From contig NZ_CP186274.1 in the NCBI RefSeq assembly GCF_049331405.1, positions 5,146,001-5,210,000 on the forward strand: a DNA stretch of 64,000 nt. The letters run 5' to 3'. Shown here in pieces: positions 1 to 9,996 of this stretch. Made by a program: the position numbers and the translations under genes. The stretch's first letter is position 1. Each line of letters begins with the position of its first letter. Source of the stretch: PoT sp049331405. Lineage in GTDB: Bacteria > Planctomycetota > Planctomycetia > Isosphaerales > Isosphaeraceae. The notes under the pieces were generated by a model, which saw only the letters and a program-made list of their open reading frames with translations, did no database searches and was not told where the DNA came from.

Positions 1-101
1 CTGCGGGGGAAGCGGCCCCCGATCCGGCGGGCGACCTCGTCGAGCTGCTGCCCCCACTCCCGGACGTCCTCAAGTCCTACTGCGGAGCCGGTACTGGCCA
101 T
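1..101 (-). CDS. IS701/IS4-like transposase, N-terminal fragment at window edge
   Basis: Reading leftwards from the ATG at 101 gives 33 open codons starting MASTGSAVGLEDVREWGQQL and continuing into a segment with DEVARRIGGRFPR before the window ends. This resembles the N-terminus of IS701/IS4-type DDE transposases, which start with a short lead and an LDxxxxRIxxRF motif. No catalytic part is visible, so the family call rests on the N-terminus alone. It lies next to a decaying polysaccharide locus that contains other transposase debris. Confidence 0.5.
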   Translation of the reverse strand, partial: MASTGSAVGLEDVREWGQQLDEVARRIGGRFPR

Positions 102-372
102 GGTGAGCCTCCCTGGGGATTCCCATGGCCAGCCTATCAACCTTTTTCCTTAGTTACAACTGTAGTATTAGCGAGGAAATCCGCGAGTCTCTACGCCCGG
201 GTGGCACCGACGAGGACATTCAAGCCGTCGCCACCAGGCTGCTCAACCTGGCAGCATGACATAGACGTCCACACGGAAAGTACAGTCTCAATCTGACCTG
301 CGGCCATTTTCTGCAGGAAGATCGGATAACAAATCGCCCCGGAACACGAGAAGACTTCGTAAGTCACTCAAG
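102..372. other. Intergenic stretch with a short open C-terminus-like remnant
   Basis: No complete gene. On the plus strand 173-259 is open for 28 codons and ends in TGA at 257-259, reading EEIRESLRPGG then TDEDIQAVATRLLNLAA. It looks like the acidic/alanine-rich end of a protein, but no start or ribosome site is present and I cannot name it. Confidence 0.3.
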
Positions 373-1872
373 TTAAGGTCGTTTTGGAAAAGCACGTCTT
401 CCTATCGATTGCACGCGTGCATTTATTTGGTCTTTATCGGATTTTTCCAAAACAAACATGCCAAAATATGTCACACAGAAGAACATCATGAAAATCCAGC
501 CAGACACTCTGATTGAATTGCTGGGCACTATAGACAGGAGAAACATTGTAAACATTAGAAAAATTGGATTCCAAACACTTCTACAGGATCTACCAGCCCT
601 AGGTAGCGTGCGATTCGCTAAAATTGACAGCAGTACAAAATCAAATGTCGCTCGAGCAACCCATGCGACAGCTGCCCCCGCCAGGCCAAAACTCTTGAGC
701 GCCAGAATGAGTACTAGGACGTAAATTGGAAGCTCAAACAAGTGTACCTTTGCTGTCCGATCAGCCATTTCCTTAGCTTGGAGCAGATTATAGGACGGGC
801 GCGCCATCGAGTTGACGAATAGCCCTATGGCCAAGAGACTGAGAATTAGCGAGCTTTGCCGTTCAAATTCAGGACCAAGCCAAACGCGGAGAAACAAAGG
901 GCTAATTGCGACAATAGATCCCGATATTAAATACATACATATACATAGAAATTTTAATGAAGACCGGTACAGCCGCTCCAGCTCGTCGCTCTTGCCCGCA
1001 TGATGCTTAGACATTGCCGGAAAGACGACACCAAAAATTGCCTCTGGGATAAATGTCAGGCGAGACACGAAATCGTAAGGTGTCGTATAATACGCGACAA
1101 CATTCATGCCACATAATGCGGACACAAAAAATCTGTCCATGTAAACCATAATTGGAGACACCAGATTTGAAACAGTCATCGAACCACCAAATTTCAAAAT
1201 ATCGCTTAAGTCTGCATTAATATTGTTGTTTTTATATCATCGTTTTGAATACTCTAAGACGGTTCTTTTCATCAAGAAATAGCAAACAGCATACCTCCCA
1301 ACTACAAGAGTAAATACAACCACATATAATTTTGTATTTGCAATAAAAACGATTAATGGACTCAGGAAAGTCCATGCTCCCAATACAATGCGTCCAATTG
1401 CAACGGTTTCGAACTTGCCGACCGCCTCTAGAATGCCACGGAAACCGCTAAACATCACCACGGCGGGAATGCTTATGCTCAATACATACATTGTAACCAT
1501 TGCCTCATGTATAAAATCATCCTGGATCTTCAAAACATGTTTTAAAAAATAAGGCGACGCCAGGAACAGGATTACACCGCCCACCAGAGATAGGATTACC
1601 ATGGAGCGCATGGTTTTGACGGTAAGGGGATAGATTTGATCAACTCGGCCACTCCCTAAACAGGACGATATGGCCTGGGTGAGGGCTCGCCCCAAGCCAA
1701 GGTCAAAAATACTGAAGTAACCTATAATGACCCACGCAACTGAAAGAAATCCAAACCGAAGGGTTCCCAAGACAGAAATTATTCGAGGCACACACAACAG
1801 ACCAAGAACCAGAGGAACTCCAAATCCAAGTAAATTCAACACAACATTTGTCAAGGTTGATCTCTGCGACAT
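373..1872 (-). pseudogene. Wzx-type polysaccharide flippase, interrupted by an in-frame TGA
   Basis: An inner-membrane MATE/Wzx-like flippase of about 499 codons that would move lipid-linked polysaccharide units across the membrane. From the ATG at 1872 (MSQRSTLTNVVLNLLGFGVP) the frame is open for about 211 codons, meets TGA at 1237-1239, and continues in the same frame (YKNNNINADLSDILKFGGSM, then TVSNLVSPIMVYMDRFF) to the stop at 373. The second half could start at ATG 1197, but a half flippase is unlikely to work. Alternating hydrophobic helices fill both halves. The gene is AT-rich relative to the rfb genes upstream. The stop could be a real nonsense mutation or a sequencing error; family assignment is by pattern. 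Confidence 0.75.
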
Positions 1873-2886
1873 TTCCAAGATCTCCAATGAAGAAGAAGCG
1901 AGCCACCAAACCGAGGAAGAAGGGAACAACTAAAATAAAACCACTATCTATAATTGCATATATCTTTTATGTTTAAATTTTCACAATTAAATTCAAACTC
2001 CGTAATGGGCTTCTCAGGATGCGAGTTTCGACGTGCCTAATCCTCGCGTGGCTTTCTTAACGAGTGGGCGGCGTGCCATGTCTCGCTTCAGAGTGAGGCC
2101 TTAGCCAAGCAAGACTCTTGAACGAGGCCCAGATGAACGCAAAAATCGTATCTGCATCTGGCTTGAAACAACGCAGAAGATGTCTTCGCGAAGGTAGGAG
2201 CGTCGAACGCGGGTGATCTTGGTGCCGCTGTGGCTCGAGGATCATTGATCACGGACCGCTGTTCCAAAGGTGCGGATCAATGTTGCGGGCGCCGAGCATA
2301 GCGAGAATTTCGCCCAGTGTCACACAGTTACTATTCCAAAACCCATGTGTCGGCTCAAGTTTAACAGATTGAAACACAAGCTCTATACCAGCGATCTGAC
2401 AGTTCACCCGTTCCTCATGGCAAAGTTGGGACGACTGAACTTCAAGCGTAATAGCTGACAAGTGCTCGACGGCCCTCCGTTCCTCGACTTCTAGGGCTTT
2501 AAATGCCGGGCATTTCTCCATCTTGCTTACAGGTGTAATTATTATCGTAAATATTAATTGCCAAGATGTGGCTGTTCGTCACGATACATAGCGGGACGGA
2601 GAGATCCATGGAGGACCTGCTGCGATAACCGCTCGATGAACAATACGGTCAGCCCTCGGAGGTATGCGGCAGCGGATGGCCCCTCACGGGTTGACCGGCT
2701 CGCGATGTGGAATCTTGAAGGCGGCGACAAAGAAGACAGCGGACTTAAGAATGCATGCCGCCATCCAATACCCACCATCCTAACCGTTTACCTGAAAAAC
2801 GGCTAGTTGGTGGGGTTCATCGAGTATCGGACTGCAAGGGATCTGTCCAGGCTTTAGGGATAGATCAAGTATAGCGATCGGAGAAT
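1873..2886. other. Intergenic, no gene recognised
   Basis: About 1 kb between the flippase and rfbA. Only short overlapping ORFs of 60-90 codons occur on both strands, none with a convincing ribosome site or recognisable motif. It breaks what would otherwise be a continuous minus-strand rfb-flippase operon and may be eroded coding sequence. Confidence 0.4.
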
Positions 2887-3750
2887 TTACTCCAAGCTGC
2901 TGAGCAGGTACTTGCCGTATGTGCTCTTCCCGAGCGCGGCGGCGACGTCCTTGAGCTGGGCGGCGTCGATGAACCCCTGGCGGTAGGCGATCTCCTCGGG
3001 GCAGGCGATCTTGAACCCTTGCCGCTTCTCGAGGGTCCGCACGAACTCGGCCGCCTCGAGCAGGCTGTCGGGCGTGCCGGTGTCGAGCCAGGCGAAGCCG
3101 CGGCCCATGACCTCGACGGAGAGCTCGCCGCGTTCGAGATAGTGACGATTGACGTCGGTGATCTCCAACTCGCCCCGCGGCGAGGGCTTCATGTTGGCGG
3201 CGATGTCGACGACCTTTTCGTCATAGAAGTAGAGCCCGGTCACGGCCCAGCTCGACTTCGGCTTCTCCGGCTTCTCCTCGATGGAGAGGGCCTTCATCGA
3301 CTTGTCGAACGCGACGACGCCGTAGCGCTCGGGGTCGGTGACGTGATAGGCGAAGACCGATGCCCCCGTCTTGCGGGAAGTGGCCCGTTCCAGGAGTTCG
3401 GACAGGCCGTGCCCGTAGAAGATGTTGTCGCCGAGGATCAGGCACGACGGCCCGCCCGCGACGAAGTCGGCGCCGATGATGTAGGCCTGGGCGAGGCCGC
3501 CCGGATCGGGCTGGACCCGGTAGCTGAGCGAGAGGCCCCACCGCGAGCCGTCGCCGAGCAGGCGCTCGAAGTTGGGCAGGTCTTGCGGCGTCGAGATGAT
3601 CAGGATCTCCCGGATGCCGGCGAGCATGAGCACCGACAGCGGGTAATAGATCATCGGCTTGTCATAGATCGGCATCAACTGCTTCGACGTCACGAGCGTC
3701 ATCGGGTGGAGACGCGTGCCGGCACCCCCGGCGAGGATGATACCCTTCAT
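2887..3750 (-). CDS. rfbA: Glucose-1-phosphate thymidylyltransferase (RfbA/RmlA)
   Basis: Makes dTDP-glucose from dTTP and glucose-1-phosphate, the first step of dTDP-L-rhamnose synthesis in the cytoplasm. The 287-aa length is normal for the family. The N-terminus carries the nucleotidyltransferase signature LAGGAGTRLHPMT (residues 6-18), followed by KQLMPIYDKPMIYYPLSVLM and LILGDNIFYGHGL; the SIEEKPEKPKS segment is also typical. It is the last gene of the minus-strand order rfbC-rfbB-rfbD-rfbA, 33 bp after rfbD, so it is probably cotranscribed. It appears intact, unlike rfbD before it. Confidence 0.96.
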   Translation of the reverse strand: MKGIILAGGAGTRLHPMTLVTSKQLMPIYDKPMIYYPLSVLMLAGIREILIISTPQDLPNFERLLGDGSRWGLSLSYRVQPDPGGLAQAYIIGADFVAGGPSCLILGDNIFYGHGLSELLERATSRKTGASVFAYHVTDPERYGVVAFDKSMKALSIEEKPEKPKSSWAVTGLYFYDEKVVDIAANMKPSPRGELEITDVNRHYLERGELSVEVMGRGFAWLDTGTPDSLLEAAEFVRTLEKRQGFKIACPEEIAYRQGFIDAAQLKDVAAALGKSTYGKYLLSSLE

Positions 3751-3783
3751 AGCCTCACAACCTCATCAAAAATGCAACACATG

Positions 3784-4685
3784 TTAGCCAGTAGGTTGGC
3801 CGGTGAGCCGATCGAGGACGACCTCGAGGGACGAACGCCAATCCTTCAGCGTCACATGGTGGATCTTCGCAATCTTCGATGATTCGAGTCGCGACTGCTT
3901 GGGCCGCCTGGCGGGCGTCGGGTAGTCGGCGGTGCCGATCCGGTTCACGACGGGGCGCTTGCCGCCTCGCGCCTCGGATCCGGCGAAGATGGCCTCGGCG
4001 AAGTCGGCCCAGGATGCGTCGGGGCCGCCGGCTCCCATGTGGAACACCCCCGCGAGGCACTCGTCGCCGGGATTGTCGACGAGGTTGCGAGCCACAGTCA
4101 GGATACCATCGGCGATGTCGAGCGCCGAGGTTGGGGCTCCGATTTGGTCGGCGACGACGCCGAGCTGGTCGCGGCTCTCGGCCAGGCGAAGCATCGTCTT
4201 CACGAAGTTCGCGCCGAAGGGGGAGAACACCCAGGCGACGCGCAAGACGGCGGCCCGGGCCCCCGATGCGAGCACGGCCTCTTCGCCGGCCAGCTTCGAG
4301 GCACCGTAGACGCCGAGCGGGGCCACCGGATCGGTCTCCACCCAGGGCGAGGACTTCTCGCCATCGAACACATAGTCCGTGGAGATGTGGACGATCGGGA
4401 TGCCGAGCTCGGCCGCAGCCTTGGCGATGGCCCCGGCCCCTTCGGCATTCACCGCGAAGGCCAGGTCACGCTCGCTCTCGGCCTTGTCGACCGCCGTGTA
4501 AGCGGCGGCCGAGACGACGGCATCGACCTTGGCCGCGGCAAGCGCCTCGGCCGCCCCGGCGGGGGCGGTGAGGTCGAATTCCGGCCGGCCGATGGGCACG
4601 ACCTCGACCCCGACGAGGGGCCTCGCTCGACGAGCGCACTGACGACCTGGCCGGACTTGCCGGTGACGGCGATACGCATGGTCAT
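3784..4685 (-). pseudogene. rfbD: dTDP-4-dehydrorhamnose reductase (RfbD/RmlD), frameshifted near its start
   Basis: Last enzyme of dTDP-rhamnose synthesis, an NAD(P)H-dependent extended SDR. The start (MTMRIAVTGKSGQVVSALVE) lies at 4685 and its ATG overlaps the rfbB stop as ATGA. After about 22 codons the frame is lost: the family-like sequence VGVEVVPIGRPEFDL resumes one base out of phase and stays open to the stop at 3784. One extra base in the run of four G at 4617-4620 (plus strand) would restore a normal protein of about 300 aa. The rest looks sound, with STDYVFDG and the catalytic YGASK. Either a real -1 mutation or an error in the homopolymer; a start at 4599 would lack the nucleotide-binding loop. 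Confidence 0.88.
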
Positions 4686-5740
4686 TTCACCGTCTCGAGC
4701 ACGCCGAGGCGTTCGCCCGAATACACCTTGTCACGCAGGGGCCGCCACCAGGCCTCGTTGGCGAGATACCAGGCGACCGTCTTCTCGATCCCGGTGTCGA
4801 AGTTCTCCTGGGCCTTCCAGCCCAGCTCAGTCTCGAGCTTCGTCGCGTCGATCGCATAGCGGGCATCGTGGCCGGGGCGGTCGGTGACGTAGGTGATGAG
4901 GTCGCTGTGCGGGTGGCTCTTCGGGGCCAGCCTATCGAGGATCGAGCAGACCGAGCGGACCACGTCGATGTTCTTGCGCTCGTTGCGACCGCCGACGTTG
5001 TATGTCTCGCCGAGCCGGCCCTTGCTGGCGATCAGGTGCAGCGCCCGCGCGTGGTCGTCGACGTAGAGCCAGTCGCGGATGTTCGAGCCGTCGCCGTAGA
5101 CCGGCAGGGGCTTGCCGTGCAGGGCATTCAGGATGATGAGAGGGATCAGCTTTTCGGGGAAGTGATAGGGGCCGTAGTTGTTCGAGCAGTTGGACACGAC
5201 CGTCGGCAGCCCGTAGGTGCGACCCCAGGCGATGGCCAGGTGGTCGGAAGCAGCCTTGGAGGCCGAGTATGGCGACGAGGGGTCGTATGGGGTCTTCTCG
5301 GTGAAGAGGCCCGTCGCGCCCAGCGAGCCGTAGACCTCGTCGGTCGAGACATGCAGGAAGCGGAACGCATCCTTGGCATCGCCCGAGAGGCCATTCCAGT
5401 AGGCCCGGGCGGCCTGCAGCAGCGTGAAGGTGCCGATGACGTTCGTGTTGACGAAGTCCGCCGCCCCGGTGATGGAGCGATCGACGTGGCTCTCGGCCGC
5501 GAGGTGGTAGATGCGTTCGGGCTTGAAGCTGGAGAAGGCCTCGGTGACGGCGGCCTCGTCGCAGATGTCGGCGCGGAGGAACTGATGGTTCGGCTTACCC
5601 TCGACCGGGGCGAGATTGGCGAGATAGCCGGCGTAAGTGAGCTTGTCGAGGGTCAGGACCTCGGCGCCCTCCTCGAGTACCAGGTACCTTACCAGGGCGG
5701 AGCCGATGAAACCCGCGCCGCCCGTGACAATGATGCGCAT
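4682..5740 (-). CDS. rfbB: dTDP-glucose 4,6-dehydratase (RfbB/RmlB)
   Basis: Converts dTDP-glucose to dTDP-4-keto-6-deoxyglucose, step two of the rhamnose pathway. About 352 aa, normal length. It has the Rossmann loop GGAGFIG at residues 8-14 (counted from ATG 5740), ESHVDRSI, the TDEVYGSLG segment and the catalytic Y-x3-K in YSASKAASDH, followed by SNNYGPYHFPEKLIPL. The ATG at 5740 has GGGGA upstream; a GTG one codon earlier is also in frame. It overlaps rfbD by four bases and follows rfbC by about 60 bp, so these genes form one operon. Confidence 0.97.
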   Translation of the reverse strand: MRIIVTGGAGFIGSALVRYLVLEEGAEVLTLDKLTYAGYLANLAPVEGKPNHQFLRADICDEAAVTEAFSSFKPERIYHLAAESHVDRSITGAADFVNTNVIGTFTLLQAARAYWNGLSGDAKDAFRFLHVSTDEVYGSLGATGLFTEKTPYDPSSPYSASKAASDHLAIAWGRTYGLPTVVSNCSNNYGPYHFPEKLIPLIILNALHGKPLPVYGDGSNIRDWLYVDDHARALHLIASKGRLGETYNVGGRNERKNIDVVRSVCSILDRLAPKSHPHSDLITYVTDRPGHDARYAIDATKLETELGWKAQENFDTGIEKTVAWYLANEAWWRPLRDKVYSGERLGVLETVK

Positions 5741-5801
5741 CACAGATCCCCAGATAAGGGTTAAGCTGCCAAATCAGAATTTGTACGATCGAACATACAA
5801 A

Positions 5802-6356
5802 TTAAGCAAACACCTGGCCGAGACTGGCCAGCAACGGCTGCCCCATATCCTTGGGTGAAAGCAAGGCGCTCGACTCCTCGACCGGCCACTCGATCGCCAG
5901 CTCCGGGTCATTCCAGCGGAGGCCGCGGTCATGCTCCGGGCTATAATAGTCGGTCACCATGTAGGAAAGCTCGCAATCGTCCTCGAGCGTGCAGAAGCCG
6001 TGGGCAAAGCCGACAGGGATCCAGAGCTGGCGGCCATTCTTGGCGGTTAGCTCGACGGCCACGTGCTGCCCGAAGGTCGACGAGGCCTTGCGCAGGTCGA
6101 CCGCGACGTCCAGGACACGTCCCCGCGTGCACTGCACCAGCTTACCCTGGGCCCGCGGCTCCAACTGGTAGTGCAGTCCACGGACCGTCCCCTTCGGCCT
6201 GGAGAGGGATCGGTTGTGCTGCACGAACTTCACGTCGGCCATCTTCGACCGGAAGAAGTCCTCTCGAAAGACTTCGGAGAACCACCCGCGATCATCTTCA
6301 TGTCGCTTCGGCTTGATCAGGACCAGGTCGGGGATTTCGATTTGTATGAGATGCAT
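5802..6356 (-). CDS. rfbC: dTDP-4-dehydrorhamnose 3,5-epimerase (RfbC/RmlC)
   Basis: Epimerises dTDP-4-keto-6-deoxyglucose at C3 and C5, the third rhamnose step; a cupin-fold enzyme. From the ATG at 6356 (MHLIQIEIPDLVLIKPKRH) the protein is 184 aa, the usual size; an upstream in-frame ATG at 6398 would add 14 residues unlike the family. Characteristic motifs are present: DDRGWFSEVFRED, VQHNRSLSRPKGTVRGLHYQ with the catalytic-site His, VDLRKASSTFGQ, and FAHGFCTLEDDCELSYMVTD. First gene of the minus-strand rfb operon. Confidence 0.96.
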   Translation of the reverse strand: MHLIQIEIPDLVLIKPKRHEDDRGWFSEVFREDFFRSKMADVKFVQHNRSLSRPKGTVRGLHYQLEPRAQGKLVQCTRGRVLDVAVDLRKASSTFGQHVAVELTAKNGRQLWIPVGFAHGFCTLEDDCELSYMVTDYYSPEHDRGLRWNDPELAIEWPVEESSALLSPKDMGQPLLASLGQVFA

Positions 6357-7378
6357 TCTAGAAGCCTCGGAATACTGAAGTCCGGCAATGACAAACACAA
6401 TGGGAATGACTTCAACTCGTACATCACAGGTTGTTCAGATGATCGGAAATAACACGATATAAATCAAGATCCAGACAATTCCGAACTGTCGGGAAATCCA
6501 AATTCCATAGCCCAGCACCATAGCAGTGGACAGGAGATAAGCAGTTCAAGGGGGGGGGGGAGATAACGATAACGTTTCCGGACGGGGAAGCCTGAAGACC
6601 GTATACTCGCCCAGTACTCTCTACATGAAAAATCCAAATTCCATAGCCCAGCACCATAGCAGTGGACAGGAGATAAGCAGTTCAAGGGGAGGGAGACAAC
6701 GATAACGTTTCCGGACGGGGAAGCCTGAAGACCGTATGATCGTTCACAACCAAAAAACCCCGGCCATCCACAAGCCATATCCCGCCTAGAACTTAAGAAT
6801 CCTCCAAGAGATCAGTTAACAGCGATCACACTTTTTGTATTGACAAGGGTAGGCAATATCCATTTAGATCATTCTGTTCGATGTGGAATTGGACCTAACA
6901 CAATCCTCGCAGCCGGACGTGCTCACATGATGTTCTTTTGATTCACACCTCTCGCGGTCTAGGCATCCCTAGGTCCCGGATGTATCGACAGCAGGCCAAC
7001 CGTCTGAATGGCTGAGGCCGCGTCGATATTTGATCACGCAGAACCCTCTCGGAATACTCCAAGCTCAACTCAAGAGCCATCAAGATCAAGGGCGATTCCT
7101 ACTTTTGTAGGATGCGGATTCGACCGTCCGCGACGCAGCATCAGCACGGTGAAGTGCTGAGTCCAACAAACGGCCAGGCCCGATCTTCAGCAAATGAACC
7201 TACCGGAACGATAATCCGATCGCAGACATGAGAGCGCCGATACCAAATCCAGGAATAAGAGTCGACGGATTTTGAAAGAAAATCCATTCAATCACGACGT
7301 CGCATTCGTGACAGTCAAGTCGTGGTGAAAACGGCCAGAATAAAAACTACTGAACAAATTGTGTAGAAATAGATATCC
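6357..7378. other. Divergent intergenic region holding a two-copy tandem repeat
   Basis: About 1 kb between rfbC (leftward) and the glycosyltransferase (rightward). It should hold the promoters of both directions but none could be assigned. The only clear structure is the tandem repeat at 6494-6737. The rest has no convincing ORF and is AT-richer than the rfb genes. Confidence 0.5.
6494..6737. repeat. Tandem direct repeat, two copies, period 136 bp, with a G11 run
   Basis: Copy 1 is 6494-6604 and copy 2 is 6630-6737. Both begin aaatccaaattccatagccc and end ggggaagcctgaagaccgta, and are near-identical. They differ mainly in a G-tract: copy 1 has eleven G in a row (6550-6560), copy 2 has gggg-a-ggg. 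A 25-bp spacer separates them. Confidence 0.9.
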
Positions 7379-8395
7379 ATGCACAAAAATCATTCACCAG
7401 TAGTCATACCGAATTCTTCGGAAAAATCGCTCGCCTGCGGTATTCTATGCTATGGGGATCGTTCTACCCATTTCCCGCGAGTAATCTCCTCGGCACTAGC
7501 GGTCGGGGCGAAGCGTATCATCATTCACTGCAACGCGTGCTCCGAATCATACTTGAATGAAATTGCGAACACTGCACAAAACGTTACCATGGAGATAATC
7601 AGCTCAGAGAGGAATCTAGGATCCGCAGGTGGATATTCCGCAATTCTTACGCAATTCTTAAATGGAACAGAATCTCACATAATGTTACTTGACGATGATA
7701 ATGTTGTAAAGGTGGGGACAACCGGTCCAGCTGTTGCACTTCTCGATTTGATCGACGGCCCGACTGCTGTCTATAGGCCCGATAGAAAATACATGCGGGA
7801 TGCAATTCAACAAGGAATCCTAAGGCAAAATCCGCCAGTAGGATCCGTCCTTGGATTCGACTTTCTATATACATTTAAACGCGCAGTGGGGAGAGGCGAT
7901 GACAAGATTAAACACGAGGGCGAAATTTACTTGAGTGAAGCTCCTTACAGCGGACTAATACTTCCCCGAGAAGTTGTCAAGAACAATGAGCTACCATTAG
8001 AAAGCTTCTTCCTCTATGCAGATGACAGCGAGTACACACAAAGAATCGGTCGAAACTACAAGGGGATCAAGCTTCTGCCCTCTCTTAGCCTCGAAGAGCC
8101 CGACACATCATGGAATGTGGGGAAAGGACGCAATGCTTTCATTCTAAAGACGATCAAGGGATCGAATTCAACAACACTGTATTATAGCATTCGGAATCGG
8201 ATTTATCTTGATCTTAAGAAACTCAACAACAGTCAAGGGTGGACAAGGAACTTAAAACGGCTTCGCTTCCAAGCCAACCTAGCCTTCGTCCGGCTATTGT
8301 TCACGTGCGTATGTCGAGGCACGAAACGATTCGTTTTGAAGAGTGCTATTGAGGACGGACTTTCGGGAAAACTCGGGAAACGTGAACTCATATGA
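7379..8395 (+). CDS. Glycosyltransferase, GT2-type
   Basis: Probable cytoplasmic/inner-face sugar transferase for polysaccharide repeat assembly. The 338-aa protein has a GT-A start (SLACGILCYGDRSTHFPRVI), the GT2 motif NLGSAGGYSAIL, the metal-binding LLDDDN at about residue 103, and the downstream FFLYADDSEYTQRIG typical of rhamnosyl/galactofuranosyl-type GT2 enzymes. The sugar specificity cannot be read. The start has a weak ribosome site. Its stop overlaps the next gene as ATGA, so the two are translationally coupled. AT-rich compared with the rfb genes, as expected for an acquired serotype module. Confidence 0.8.
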   Translation: MHKNHSPVVIPNSSEKSLACGILCYGDRSTHFPRVISSALAVGAKRIIIHCNACSESYLNEIANTAQNVTMEIISSERNLGSAGGYSAILTQFLNGTESHIMLLDDDNVVKVGTTGPAVALLDLIDGPTAVYRPDRKYMRDAIQQGILRQNPPVGSVLGFDFLYTFKRAVGRGDDKIKHEGEIYLSEAPYSGLILPREVVKNNELPLESFFLYADDSEYTQRIGRNYKGIKLLPSLSLEEPDTSWNVGKGRNAFILKTIKGSNSTTLYYSIRNRIYLDLKKLNNSQGWTRNLKRLRFQANLAFVRLLFTCVCRGTKRFVLKSAIEDGLSGKLGKRELI

Positions 8396-9498
8396 AGCTG
8401 AACATTCTCGCCTTCCCTTACCGGGATTGGTATTTCCACACCCAATTTGGGTCTGCTGTACGCGATCTCCAGATAATTGACGCGTTGCTGGAATGCGGAG
8501 CCGTGAAAAAAATTACGTTAGTCAATCGGCCTGTATCTATTTACGAAAGATTGACAACCAAACGTAATCCGCCACATACAACAAATCCAAAACTCGTAGT
8601 ACTTGATGCCACGAGCTATGACCTGATGGGTCCATTGCGTGGTCGAAAATGGTTCGAAAACTGTTATTACAAGTACTCACATTTAAACCTTTACGATACG
8701 GAATGCGTTAACCTCATCCTCGACTTTCTCCCGATAGGGGGTATGACTTACGAAGCTATCCGGCACGACCTTGTATGGTACGATTGCATTGACAATTTCA
8801 CCAAGCACAATCGATTCGACACGCTCGAACGAGACCTTGTGCGCAAAAAATATCGCTATGTAGACTCCGCTGCAAAATTGATAACGGGCGTTTCACCCGG
8901 AGTAGTTGCGGAGTTCGAAAGAGCGGTAGTAGTCCCAAACGCGGCTGGCTATAAACCTCGTATCAACGAAATCGCCGTAGCAAATGACGATGCGTTCGAT
9001 TTTGGTTACATAGGATTCTTAACCGACAAGTTCGACCTCGACCTTATCGAGCTGCTGGCGCGAAACGGTTACCGAATATCCGTATTCGGCAAAAGTTTCG
9101 ATTCCAAAATTACCAATAGAATTCGCAACCTGCCTAACGTTCAATACAACGGAGCATTCAATCATAGTGATATTCCAAGGATCGTGAAGACATTCTATGT
9201 TGGTCTCTTGCCGTATCATCAATGCAAATCTCACGATGAATCGCCTCTCAAATTGTATCAGTATCTTATACATGGGAAACCAACACTTACGTCCATCAAT
9301 TACGAACTACAAGGAGAGGGTATTGCTTGCTATGATGGGACATCGCAAAGAGGCATACTCGAACTCGCGAAGCGTTTAAGAGATTGTGCGAATTCGCTGA
9401 ACTTTCGACAGCGAATGGTACAATCGCTGCAGCCAGACCATTTTTGGGAAACGAAGCTTTCTCAGATTCTTGCCCGCATTAGGACTCTTAACGTATGA
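8392..9498 (+). CDS. Glycosyltransferase, GT-B (family 1/4-like)
   Basis: 368 aa, likely a second sugar transferase of the polysaccharide unit. The C-terminal half has a GT-B pattern: FDFGYIGFLTDKFDLDLIEL, then YNGAFNHSDIPRIVKTFYVG, LLPYHQCKSHDESPLKLYQY and HGKPTLTSI, which match the donor-binding half of GT1/GT4-like enzymes where a Glu-rich ExxPLKLxxY stretch contacts the nucleotide sugar. The N-terminal half is less conserved. It overlaps both neighbours by ATGA (8392 and 9495). Donor and acceptor are unknown. Confidence 0.75.
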   Translation: MKLNILAFPYRDWYFHTQFGSAVRDLQIIDALLECGAVKKITLVNRPVSIYERLTTKRNPPHTTNPKLVVLDATSYDLMGPLRGRKWFENCYYKYSHLNLYDTECVNLILDFLPIGGMTYEAIRHDLVWYDCIDNFTKHNRFDTLERDLVRKKYRYVDSAAKLITGVSPGVVAEFERAVVVPNAAGYKPRINEIAVANDDAFDFGYIGFLTDKFDLDLIELLARNGYRISVFGKSFDSKITNRIRNLPNVQYNGAFNHSDIPRIVKTFYVGLLPYHQCKSHDESPLKLYQYLIHGKPTLTSINYELQGEGIACYDGTSQRGILELAKRLRDCANSLNFRQRMVQSLQPDHFWETKLSQILARIRTLNV

Positions 9499-9996
9499 CT
9501 CAACGCGCTTTTGCCTCTCCGCAAACCGCCACATTCACCGGTCCATTGGTAAGTTGCCGTGTTGCCGAGCTAATTTTCCCCATCGTTTATGTTCTCATCC
9601 TTTATAAAGATTTTATCCGCATCGTTTCCTATCAGATGAATCTTCCGGTGTCTGCAAATGTTGTTGTGCTCTTGGTGGCGTCCGTATCCACTTTTGCGAG
9701 CGCGTTCCATATTTATCGATACAAGGGCATTGAGTGCATTGCATCGCTTTGTTTCTTCCTGATGTTCAACAGCGCCGTAACAATTGCCAGATTATTGAGT
9801 GATAATTTGTACACTATTAACCAAATCGTTGGTGTCCATTTCTCTCAATGCGGCATTCCACTATTTGTAATGGTAACTGCATCCGCACATGATTATAATC
9901 TTTTGCTCCTGAGAAAACCACTGTTCCGACTGGCAATCCTGCTATGCATAGCTTTTGGCATCTTTCAATATGTACTCTATCTATTTGCTCCCGATC

